Shown one piece after another: positions 33,619 through 41,127 of a DNA stretch of 41,127 nucleotides; position 1 is the stretch's first letter, and every line of letters begins with the position of its first letter. The translations under genes and the position numbers were made by a program. The notes under the pieces were generated by a model. The model made no database searches. It was not told where the DNA came from and saw nothing but the letters and a program-made list of their open reading frames with translations. The stretch comes from Phyllobacteriaceae bacterium UBA1940 (GTDB taxonomy: Bacteria > Pseudomonadota > Alphaproteobacteria > Rhizobiales > Rhizobiaceae), in assembly GCA_002336975.1 (NCBI GenBank), contig DDFA01000077.1, positions 4,165 to 45,291 of the forward strand. Reading direction: 5' to 3'.

Positions 33619-35889
33619 ATGCCCGAGAAGAAGGTGGGCCCACGCCATTTGCTGAAGCGTCTGCGCGAGCTGATGCAGATGCAGATCGAGCCGCAGGAAC
33701 GGCTCGACCGGATCGTGCGCGACATTGCCGCGGCGATGGTCGCCGAAGTGTGCTCGCTCTACGTGCTGCGCGCCGACGGCGTGCTCGAACTCTACGCCAC
33801 CGAAGGTCTCAATCCCGGCTCCGTGCACCAGGCCCAGTTGCGGCTTGGCCAGGGTCTGGTCGGAACCATCGCGGCGAGCGCCAGGGCCCTCAATCTGTCC
33901 GACGCCCAGAAGCACCCGGCTTTCGCCTACCTGCCGGAGACGGGCGAAGAGGTCTATCACTCCTTCCTCGGCGTGCCGGTGCTGCGCGCCGGCCGCACGC
34001 TCGGCGTGCTGGTGGTGCAGAACCGCACCATGCGCATCTATCTCGACGACGAGATCGAGGCGCTGGAAACCACCGCCATGGTGATCGCCGAGATGATCGC
34101 ATCGGGCGGCCTGATGCGGCTGACCCGGCCGGGGCTTGAACTCGACATGACGCGGCCGGTGCGGATCGACGGGCTGGCGTTCAATGACGGCATCGGGCTT
34201 GGCCATGTGGTGCTGCACGAGCCGCGCATCGTCGTCACCAACCTGTTCAACGAGGACAGCGGCAAGGAATCGCAGCGGCTGGACAAGGCCCTGAGTTCGG
34301 TGCGGCTGTCGATCGACGACATGCTGTCGCGGCGCGAGGTGGCGTTCGAGGGCGAGCACAGGGCGGTGCTCGAAACCTATCGCATGTTCGCCAACGACCA
34401 GGGCTGGGTGCGGCGGCTGAACGAAGCGATCGGCAACGGGCTGACGGCGGAAGCCGCGGTCGAAAAAGTGCAGAGCGACATGCGCGCGCGCATGCAGAAC
34501 ATGACCGATCCCTATCTGCGCGAGCGGATGAGCGATTTCGACGATCTGGCAAACCGGCTGCTGCGCCAGCTGATGGGCCGCTCGACGGAGGAGACGGCGT
34601 CGGCGCTGCCGAAGGATTCGATCATCGTGGCGCGCGCCATGGGCGCCGCCGACCTGCTCGACTATCCGCGCGACAAGCTGCGCGGCCTGGTGCTCGAGGA
34701 CGGCGCACAGACAAGCCACGTCGTCATCGTGGCGCGCGCCATGGGCATTCCCGTCGTCGGCCAGCTCAAGGGCGCGGTGTCGATGTCGGACAATGGCGAC
34801 GAGATCATCGTCGATGGCGATGTCGGCCTGGTGCATTTGCGGCCTCAGTCTGACCTCGAAAAGGCCTATGTCGAAAAGGTGCGGTTCCGGGCCCGGCGGC
34901 AGCAGATGTTCCGCGAACTGCGCGACGAGCCGAACACCACCCGGGACGGCGTCGTGGTCGACCTGATGATGAATGCGGGCCTGCTGGTCGACCTGCCGCA
35001 ACTGGCGGATTCAGGCGCCGCCGGCATCGGCCTGTTCCGCACCGAGCTGCAGTTCATGGTCGCGTCGACCTTCCCGCGCGCCGAGGCGCAGGAGGACTTT
35101 TATCGCTCCGTGCTGCAGGCCGCCAACGGCAAGCCGGTGACGTTCCGCTCCATCGACATCGGCGGCGACAAGGTGTTGCCCTATTTCAAGAATGCCCGGG
35201 TCGAGGAAAACCCGGCGCTCGGCTGGCGCGCCATCCGCCTGACGCTCGACCGGCCGGGCCTGTTGAAGACGCAGGTGCGGGCGCTGCTCAAGGCGGCCGC
35301 GGGACGCGAACTGAAGCTGATGCTGCCGATGGTGACGGAGCTCGGCGAGATCGTGCAGGCGCGTCGGATCATCGATGTCGAGGTTCGCCATCTGTCGCGC
35401 CACGGCCATTTGCTGCCGACGACGCTGAAGCTCGGCGTGATGGTCGAGGTGCCAGCGTTGTTGTGGCAGCTCGACGAATTGATGACCATGGTGGACTTCG
35501 TCTCGGTCGGATCGAACGATCTGTTCCAGTTCGTGATGGCGACCGACCGCGGTAACACCACGATGGCCAACCGGTTCGACGCGCTGTCGGTGCCGTTCCT
35601 GCGGGTGTTGAAGGCGATCGTCGACGCCGGCAGGCGAAGCGGCACGCCGGTGACGCTGTGCGGCGAGATGGCCGGCCGGACGATCTCGGCGATGGCGCTG
35701 CTCGGGCTGGGCTATCGCTCGATCTCGATGTCGGCGGCGTCGATCGGGCCGGTCAAGGCGATGATGCGCGAACTGCCGCTGGCGAAGCTCGAAGAGATGA
35801 TGGACGAGGCGCTGTCGGGGCGCAACGCGACGCTGCCGATGCGCGAAAAGCTCCAGTCCTGGGCCGAGGAGCACGGCGTGCCGCTGTAG
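33619..35889 (+). CDS. ptsP: Nitrogen-PTS enzyme I (EI-Ntr)
   Basis: A 756-residue PEP-protein phosphotransferase. A GAF domain (about residues 15-165), which in EI-Ntr senses glutamine or alpha-ketoglutarate, precedes the EI domains. The phosphorylated His367 lies in DGAQTSHVVIVARAMGIPVVG. The PEP-binding barrel shows GIGLFRTELQFM, TFRSIDIGGDKVLPYF, SVGSNDLFQFVMATDRGN and the catalytic Cys681 in VTLCGEMAG. It starts the phosphorelay EI-Ntr to NPr to EIIA-Ntr, which regulates nitrogen, potassium and carbon-store metabolism. GAGGGG precedes the ATG. It ends 5 bp before the convergent molybdoenzyme gene. Confidence 0.98.
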   Translation: MPEKKVGPRHLLKRLRELMQMQIEPQERLDRIVRDIAAAMVAEVCSLYVLRADGVLELYATEGLNPGSVHQAQLRLGQGLVGTIAASARALNLSDAQKHPAFAYLPETGEEVYHSFLGVPVLRAGRTLGVLVVQNRTMRIYLDDEIEALETTAMVIAEMIASGGLMRLTRPGLELDMTRPVRIDGLAFNDGIGLGHVVLHEPRIVVTNLFNEDSGKESQRLDKALSSVRLSIDDMLSRREVAFEGEHRAVLETYRMFANDQGWVRRLNEAIGNGLTAEAAVEKVQSDMRARMQNMTDPYLRERMSDFDDLANRLLRQLMGRSTEETASALPKDSIIVARAMGAADLLDYPRDKLRGLVLEDGAQTSHVVIVARAMGIPVVGQLKGAVSMSDNGDEIIVDGDVGLVHLRPQSDLEKAYVEKVRFRARRQQMFRELRDEPNTTRDGVVVDLMMNAGLLVDLPQLADSGAAGIGLFRTELQFMVASTFPRAEAQEDFYRSVLQAANGKPVTFRSIDIGGDKVLPYFKNARVEENPALGWRAIRLTLDRPGLLKTQVRALLKAAAGRELKLMLPMVTELGEIVQARRIIDVEVRHLSRHGHLLPTTLKLGVMVEVPALLWQLDELMTMVDFVSVGSNDLFQFVMATDRGNTTMANRFDALSVPFLRVLKAIVDAGRRSGTPVTLCGEMAGRTISAMALLGLGYRSISMSAASIGPVKAMMRELPLAKLEEMMDEALSGRNATLPMREKLQSWAEEHGVPL

Positions 35890-35894
35890 GCCTG

Positions 35895-38246
35895 TCAGAG
35901 CGGTCTGCCGACCACGCCTTCCCTTTCGACCGCCAGATGACCCTTTGCAGCGCCATCAGACTTACGCACATGCACCGGCACTGACTTGTAGGCCGGCGTA
36001 CGGCTGATCGGATCGATGTATTCCAGTGCCACCAACCTTTGCGTTTCTGGATAATAAGCGCCGCAACAGCCATCTGGCAGGTTGTATTCGACCAGCGTCA
36101 GGGCGGCGCAAATTCTGTCGGCCCGTGCGAATTTGCCGACGGTGACAAGATCGACCAGGTCGCCCTCCTGAAGGCCTCTGCGATCCATCTCGCGCACGTT
36201 CATGAAGACCACGTCGCGCCGGCCAAACACGCCGCGATAGCGGTCGTTGAGGCCGTAGATTGTCGTGTTGAACTGGTCATGCGACCTCATCGTCGTCAGG
36301 TTGAGGACGAACGGATCGGCCAAGGGGTCGTCTTCCTCAAGCGTCGGAGCAATCAGGAAATTGGCCTTGCCGGTTTCAGTGCGCCATTCGCGGCGGGCTG
36401 CCGCGTTTGGCAGGGTGAAGCCGCCGGGCGTGCGGACTTGCGCGTTCATGCCGGCAAAGTCCGGGAACACGGCTTCGATCTTGTCGCGGATCAGGTCGTA
36501 GTCACTGGCGAAACCGTCCCAGTCAACACCGCCCTTGCCGCGCAGGGTTGACTTGGCGATGTTGGCAATGATCCAGACTTCGGAGCGCACAAGGTCGCCG
36601 GGTGGTTTCACAAAACCGCGCGAAGCATGCACAACGGACATCGAATCTTCGACGGTCAGATGCTGCGGTCCGGTTGTCTGTTCGTCGATGTCGGTGCGGC
36701 CGAGGCAGGGCAGGATGAAGCTGTCGCGCCGAGCCGTCATCAGATGGGTGCGGTTCAATTTGGTGGCGATGTGGACGGACATGTCGACATTGCGAAACCC
36801 TTCGGAACAGGCCTGCGGGTCGGCGCAGGCGACCGCAAGATTGCCGCCGAGGCAAATGACCGCTTTGGCCGCGCCATCGCACATGGCGGCGATGGCGTTG
36901 ACCACCGAATGGCCGCGTTCGCGCGGCGGCTCGAAATCGAAGACGCGGCCAAGATTGTCGAGCAGCGTTTTTGACGGGCGCTCCCAGATGCCCATGGTGC
37001 GGTCGCCCTGGACGTTGGAATGGCCGCGTAGCGGGCAGATGCCGGCGCCGGCGCGGCCGATATTGCCCTTGAGCAGAAGAAGATTGACCAGTTGCTGCAC
37101 GTTGGATGTGCCGGTGACGTGCTGGGTGATGCCCATGCCGTAGCAGACGATTGTCGATTTCGCGTTGGCATATTGCGCGGCAGCCGATTCAAGAGCGGCG
37201 CGCGACAGGCCCGACTGGCGTTCGATATGGTCCCAGCCGGTTGCCTCCAGATCGGCTGCAAAGGCGTCGAAACCGGCGGTGTTTTCTGCAATGAAGGCAT
37301 GATCAAGCACGGGTTCGGCGCCAATCGCCCTGGCGTCCGCGTCAAGTTTGAGCAGCGCCTTGCATATGCCCTTGATCGCGGCGGCGTCGCCGCCCACCCG
37401 CAACTGGAAATAGGTGCTGGCGATCTGTGTCGCCGACAAGGTCAGCATTTCGACCGGCGATTGTGGCGATTCAAATTTCTCCAACGCCCGTTCGCGCAGC
37501 GGGTTGAAAACAACGATCTTTGCGCCGCGCTTTCTGACATCACGCAAGGTAGCCATCATGCGCGGATGGTTGGTGCCCGGATTGTGGCCAAACGACAGAA
37601 TCAGGTCGGCATTGTCGAAGTCTTCGAGGCTGACCGTGCCTTTTGCCACGCCGATTGATTTCGGCAGGCCGACCGATGTCGCCTCGTGGCACATGTTGGA
37701 GCAGTCGGGGAAATTGTTGGTGCCGAACTGGCGCACGAACAGTTGGTAGATGAAGGCGGACTCGTTCGAGGCGCGACCGGATGTGTAGAATTCGGCCTTG
37801 TCGGGATCGTCGAGGGCAGCCAGACGGTCGCCGATGGCCTTGAACGCGACGTCCCAGGCGACCGGTTCAAAGTGTCCGGTCTGGTCGTTGTAGCGCAGCG
37901 GTTCGGTGAGGCGGCCTTGATCTTCGAGCCAGTAGTCGGACTTTGACCAGAGATCAGCGACGCTGTGTTGCTTGAAGAAATCCGCGTCGACTTTCCGGCT
38001 GGTCGCTTCCCAGGCCACGGCCTTGGCGCCGTTTTCGCAGAACTCGAATGACGATGTGTGGTTCGGATCAGGCCAGGCGCAGCTTGGGCAATCAAAGCCG
38101 TCCGGCTTGTTCTGGCTGAGCAGGGCAGGGCCGGCGCGGACGATTGCCTGCTGGTCCTTCAGCGCCAGAGCCACCGCTTTCAGTGCGCCCCAACCGCCGG
38201 CCGGGCCATTGTAATCCCTTATTCCATCGGGTCGTTTGCGCGCCAT
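35895..38246 (-). CDS. FdhF/YdeP-family molybdopterin oxidoreductase
   Basis: A 783-residue molybdoenzyme of the FdhF/YdeP family. Cys53, Cys56 and Cys70 (FDCPSCAWPD...FEFCENG) are candidates for iron-sulfur ligands. Molybdopterin-guanine-dinucleotide-binding segments include SNMCHEATSVGL, FGHNPGTNHPRM and GICPLRGHSNVQGDRTMG. The C-terminal domain is VLNLTTMRSHDQFNTTIYGLNDRYRG. The ATG at 38246 follows GGGAGG with 6 nt spacing; the upstream extension to 38321 is rejected. E. coli YdeP is linked to acid resistance, but the reaction for the family is not proven. No fdhD or cofactor genes are adjacent, and it interrupts the usual ptsP-prfA order. Confidence 0.93.
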   Translation of the reverse strand: MARKRPDGIRDYNGPAGGWGALKAVALALKDQQAIVRAGPALLSQNKPDGFDCPSCAWPDPNHTSSFEFCENGAKAVAWEATSRKVDADFFKQHSVADLWSKSDYWLEDQGRLTEPLRYNDQTGHFEPVAWDVAFKAIGDRLAALDDPDKAEFYTSGRASNESAFIYQLFVRQFGTNNFPDCSNMCHEATSVGLPKSIGVAKGTVSLEDFDNADLILSFGHNPGTNHPRMMATLRDVRKRGAKIVVFNPLRERALEKFESPQSPVEMLTLSATQIASTYFQLRVGGDAAAIKGICKALLKLDADARAIGAEPVLDHAFIAENTAGFDAFAADLEATGWDHIERQSGLSRAALESAAAQYANAKSTIVCYGMGITQHVTGTSNVQQLVNLLLLKGNIGRAGAGICPLRGHSNVQGDRTMGIWERPSKTLLDNLGRVFDFEPPRERGHSVVNAIAAMCDGAAKAVICLGGNLAVACADPQACSEGFRNVDMSVHIATKLNRTHLMTARRDSFILPCLGRTDIDEQTTGPQHLTVEDSMSVVHASRGFVKPPGDLVRSEVWIIANIAKSTLRGKGGVDWDGFASDYDLIRDKIEAVFPDFAGMNAQVRTPGGFTLPNAAARREWRTETGKANFLIAPTLEEDDPLADPFVLNLTTMRSHDQFNTTIYGLNDRYRGVFGRRDVVFMNVREMDRRGLQEGDLVDLVTVGKFARADRICAALTLVEYNLPDGCCGAYYPETQRLVALEYIDPISRTPAYKSVPVHVRKSDGAAKGHLAVEREGVVGRPL

Positions 38247-38411
38247 GACGGGCCTCCCGGTATGCGTATGATGGATCCGCCTGAGCCAGATGGTTCGGTC
38301 AGGACAGCATTGAAGCGGCATTCCTGGCGTGCGTAAACCCGCCGCTGCTTTGCGCGGCGTTGTCCTTTCCCCGATTCTTGGCTAATTGCGGCGCTCAAGG
38401 CAGGTTCAAAA

Positions 38412-39488
38412 ATGATCGCTCTCCCCCGTGACCGTATGGATCAGGTCGTCAAACGCTACGAGATGCTCGAGGCGCAGATGGCGGCCGGACCCGCGGCGGA
38501 CCAGTATGTGAAACTGGCGTCGGAATATTCCGAGCTTGGCGAGATGGTCGCCAAGGTGAGGTCGCTGCGCGAGGCCGAGGGCGAACTGGCCGATCTCGGC
38601 GCGATGCTGGCGGATAAATCGACCGACGCCGAGATGCGCGCGCTGGCCGAGGCCGACTTGCCGTACGTCGAAGAACGCATTGAGCAGTTGCAGACGGACA
38701 TCCAGATCCTGCTGTTGCCAAAAGACGCCGCCGACGAGCGCAACGCCATCCTGGAAATCCGCGCCGGGACCGGCGGCGACGAAGCGGCGCTGTTCGCCGG
38801 CGACCTGTTCAGGATGTACGAACGCTACGCTGCGGGCCGCGGCTGGAAGGTCGAGGCCGATTCGGTCTCCGAGGGCGAAAAGGGCGGCTACAAGGAAATC
38901 ATCGCGACCGTCTCCGGCAAGGGCGTTTTTGCGGCGCTGAAGTTCGAATCCGGCGTCCACCGCGTGCAGCGCGTGCCCGAGACCGAGGCCGGCGGGCGCA
39001 TCCACACGTCGGCCGCGACCGTCGCGGTGCTGCCCGAAGCGCAGGAAGTCGACATCGAGATCCGGGCGGAAGACATCCGCATCGACACGATGCGCGCCTC
39101 TGGCGCCGGCGGACAGCATGTCAACACCACCGATTCGGCGGTGCGTATCACCCATCTGCCGACCGGCATCATGGTTGTCTCGGCTGAAAAATCGCAGCAC
39201 CAGAACCGCGCGAAGGCGATGCAGATCCTGCGCGCCAGGCTCTACGATCTGGAGCGCAGCAAGGCCGACAGCGAACGATCGGAATCGCGCAAGGCGCAGG
39301 TCGGATCGGGCGACCGCTCGGAACGGATACGAACGTACAATTTTCCGCAAGGGCGGCTGACCGACCACCGCATCAACCTGACGCTGTACAAGCTGGACCG
39401 GGTGATGGAGGGCGACATCCAGGAGGTGATCGACGCGCTGACGGCCGATCACCAGTCGCGGCTGCTGGCGGATGCGGGAATGGTCTGA
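38412..39488 (+). CDS. prfA: Peptide chain release factor 1
   Basis: A 358-residue RF1 that reads UAA and UAG and releases the peptide. The catalytic GGQ is at residues 233-235 in [47 protein letters not shown] and the C-terminal [19 protein letters not shown] are typical. The codon-recognition loop position reads [13 protein letters not shown], the RF1-type PxT context. It is followed after 9 bp by prmC, whose product methylates the Gln of this GGQ. Confidence 0.98.
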   Translation: MIALPRDRMDQVVKRYEMLEAQMAAGPAADQYVKLASEYSELGEMVAKVRSLREAEGELADLGAMLADKSTDAEMRALAEADLPYVEERIEQLQTDIQILLLPKDAADERNAILEIRAGTGGDEAALFAGDLFRMYERYAAGRGWKVEADSVSEGEKGGYKEIIATVSGKGVFAALKFESGVHRVQRVPETEAGGRIHTSAATVAVLPEAQEVDIEIRAEDIRIDTMRASGAGGQHVNTTDSAVRITHLPTGIMVVSAEKSQHQNRAKAMQILRARLYDLERSKADSERSESRKAQVGSGDRSERIRTYNFPQGRLTDHRINLTLYKLDRVMEGDIQEVIDALTADHQSRLLADAGMV

Positions 39489-39497
39489 GGCAAGCCG

Positions 39498-40367
39498 ATG
39501 ACCACGCTGGCCAATGTCTATCGCGCGGCGCGCAGCCGGCTGACGCAGGCGGGCGTCGACAGCGCGGCGCTGGATTCGCGCCTGCTGGTCAGCCATGTGA
39601 CGGGCAGTTCGCTCGAAGACATCGTCTGCCGGCCGATGGCGGAGGTGGCGCCGGAGGCGGCGCGCCGGATCGACGACGCGGTTTCGCGGCGGATCGCCGG
39701 CGAGCCGACGCATCGCATCATCGGCGCGCGCGAATTTTTCGGCCTGCCGCTCGACCTGTCGCCCGATACGCTCGAGCCGCGGCCCGACACCGAGGCGCTA
39801 GTCGAACTCGTCGCGCCGCGCGTCAGGGAAATCGCCGCGAAAACCGGTGTGTGCCGTATCCTCGATCTTGGCACGGGAACCGGCGCGATCCTTCTCGCCC
39901 TGCTGAGCGAGGAGGCGAGAGCGACCGGCGTCATGACCGACATTTCGCCTGGCGCGCTGGCGACCGCGCAGGCGAACGCGAAACGTCTCGGGCTCGCGGG
40001 ACGCGCCGAGGCGATCGTCTCCGACTGGTTTTCAGGCGTCGACGGCACATTCGACGTCATTGTCTCCAACCCGCCCTACATCCCGTCGGCGGATATCGGG
40101 GAACTGTCCCGCGAGGTGCGGGAACACGATCCGATGCGGGCGCTCGACGGCGGCGCAGACGGCCTCGACGCCTATCGGGCGATCGCCGCGGGCGCGGCCG
40201 CGCATCTTGCCGCCGCGGGCGTGGTGGCTGTCGAAATCGGCGCAGGACAGGGACCGGACGTGCGGAGATTGTTCGCCGATTGCGGGTTCGATCGGGCCGA
40301 AAGCCTGGCCGATCTTGGGGGGCGCGAGAGGGCGCTGCTATTTGTCGCGAACGCTGTGGACAAATAA
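39498..40367 (+). CDS. prmC: Release factor glutamine methyltransferase
   Basis: A 289-residue SAM-dependent N5-glutamine methyltransferase that modifies the GGQ glutamine of release factors. The N-terminal helical domain that holds the substrate is followed by the SAM loop ILDLGTGTGAILLALL and the signature SNPPY (Asn191), then DGGADGLDAYRAI. It sits 9 bp downstream of prfA and is probably co-translated with it. Confidence 0.97.
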   Translation: MTTLANVYRAARSRLTQAGVDSAALDSRLLVSHVTGSSLEDIVCRPMAEVAPEAARRIDDAVSRRIAGEPTHRIIGAREFFGLPLDLSPDTLEPRPDTEALVELVAPRVREIAAKTGVCRILDLGTGTGAILLALLSEEARATGVMTDISPGALATAQANAKRLGLAGRAEAIVSDWFSGVDGTFDVIVSNPPYIPSADIGELSREVREHDPMRALDGGADGLDAYRAIAAGAAAHLAAAGVVAVEIGAGQGPDVRRLFADCGFDRAESLADLGGRERALLFVANAVDK

Positions 40368-40660
40368 GTCTTGGAATCCCGGGGGAAAACCGCTAGTTTC
40401 CAACCACCGGACAAACGAAGCAGGCAGCGCCGTTGTCGATTCGGATCTCGTAAAACCTGGACCCGTAGAGAAAGCTGCCTTCTTGCTGAAGCGTCACCTT
40501 GGGTGCGCGGGGGAGCCGTCCGGAGTTGGTTGTAACCCTGAGACAGGATTAGTCGCGACGGCCTCGCAACCTGAGGGCCGTTCGTCAGAAACAAGACGGT
40601 GACCGGCGTGCACTCCCGCACTCCCAGCCGTGCTTTTCAACACCACCAAACGAGTGTCGA
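40368..40660 (+). other. Long leader of the DUF4167 gene with three candidate hairpins
   Basis: About 290 bp without a credible ORF. Three hairpins are visible on the plus strand: GCGtCACC with GGTGCGC (40491-40508, TTG loop), CCTG/CAGG (40537-40547, AGA loop, extended by an outer TAA/TTA), and ACGGCC/GGCCGT (40558-40581, 12-nt loop). No T-tract follows the last one. This may be a structured 5' UTR that regulates the next gene, but pairing may also be chance in GC-rich DNA. Confidence 0.4.
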
Positions 40661-41127
40661 ATGAGGCCACAACAGCAGAACCGGCGCATGCGCGGCCGCA
40701 ACAATAACAACAATAACAACAACAATCGCAAAGGCGGCCCAAATCCGCTGACCCGTAGCTACGAGAGTAACGGTCCGGATGTAAAGATCCGGGGCAATGC
40801 ACAGCAGATCGCTGATAAATACATGCAGCTCGCGCGCGATGCGCAGGGTTCGGGCGACCGTGTCATGGCGGAGAACTATCTCCAGCACGCCGAGCACTAC
40901 AATCGTATCATCGCCGCCGCACAGGCGCAGATGCCGATGCAGGCGTCGCGCGACAATCGCGACGACATGGATGACGACGAGGACGGAGCCTTCGATGGCC
41001 AGTCTGCGTTCGAACAGGCCAGCGTCAATGACGGCACCGGACCTCAGCCCGACATCGGGCCGATGGCGGCGGACGCGGGCGCGGAAGCCGGCGAAGCCGC
41101 CGGCGAGCCGCCGCGCGAGGCCCGTCA
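40661..41127 (+). CDS. DUF4167-family protein, N-terminal part (cut by window edge)
   Basis: About 155 residues are visible before the right edge. The basic RGR start (MRPQQQNRRMRGR) leads into nine consecutive Asn (residues 14-22, encoded by AAC/AAT at 40700-40726), then the conserved DUF4167 block GPNPLTRSYESNGPDVKIRGNAQQIADKYMQLARDAQGSGDRVMAENYLQHAEHYNRI (given in pieces below 20 residues apart: GPNPLTRSYESNGPDVKIRG, QHAEHYNRI). An acidic, low-complexity tail follows. The family follows prfA-prmC in rhizobia and has no proven function; the RG-rich start suggests nucleic-acid binding, as inference. Confidence 0.92.
   Translation, partial: MRPQQQNRRMRGRNNNNNNNNNRKGGPNPLTRSYESNGPDVKIRGNAQQIADKYMQLARDAQGSGDRVMAENYLQHAEHYNRIIAAAQAQMPMQASRDNRDDMDDDEDGAFDGQSAFEQASVNDGTGPQPDIGPMAADAGAEAGEAAGEPPREAR

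Overview
The window looks like a stretch of conserved chromosome from a GC-rich alphaproteobacterium of the Hyphomicrobiales (Rhizobiales), probably a Mesorhizobium/Aminobacter-like member of the Phyllobacteriaceae. The basis is the protein sequences, the typical rhizobial gene orders (lysC-ptsP, prfA-prmC-DUF4167, secA/PPIase-argJ-GNAT-mutT, cobalamin adenosyltransferase near etfB), very tight gene packing and alphaproteobacterial promoter-like sequences. No rRNA, CRISPR array, transposase or phage gene was seen. The genus assignment is inference.

Layout. 1-4.4 kb: the 5' part of etfB (minus strand), then a divergent operon of a CecR-like TetR regulator, an HlyD-type adaptor, an ABC ATPase and an ABC-2 permease, joined by 4-bp stop/start overlaps. 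4.4-11.2 kb: a GC-rich perfect inverted repeat, a possible 40-residue peptide gene, rhomboid protease, PduO-type cobalamin adenosyltransferase, a HIG1 twin-transmembrane protein, YihY membrane protein, EamA exporter, GluQ-RS, an AlkA-type glycosylase, an HNH nuclease and a DsbB-like protein. 11.2-12.0 kb: tRNA-Leu(CAA), a 44-residue membrane protein and a striking small RNA of three hairpins whose loops all carry the same anti-Shine-Dalgarno sequence. 12-16.4 kb: acyl-CoA synthetase facing a GNAT-fold protein and a polysaccharide flippase. 16.5-25.1 kb: secA, divergent SurA/PrsA-like PPIase, a GGDEF/EAL signalling protein, then the argJ-GNAT-mutT operon. 25.2-30.4 kb: a small membrane protein, a type IVb (Flp) pilin too short for usual ORF cut-offs, a methyltransferase whose homologous reading frame has no AUG/GUG/UUG start, comF, grxC, a nitrilase-family amidase, DUF1178, ubiG and a small membrane protein. 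30.4-41.1 kb: an exported amidohydrolase, lysC, ptsP, an FdhF/YdeP molybdoenzyme, prfA, prmC and the 5' part of a DUF4167 gene behind a possibly structured leader.

How the parts work together. Most genes are housekeeping: protein export (secA, PPIase, DsbB), translation (tRNA-Leu, GluQ-RS, PrfA and the PrmC methylase that modifies it), amino-acid synthesis (argJ, lysC), repair (AlkA-like, MutT), redox (grxC, etfB) and nitrogen-PTS control (ptsP). The least routine parts are the three-hairpin anti-SD RNA with phased upstream repeats, the apparently leaderless TetR promoter with an operator lying over it, the non-AUG methyltransferase start, the orphan pilin, and the DUF4167 leader with its Asn tract.
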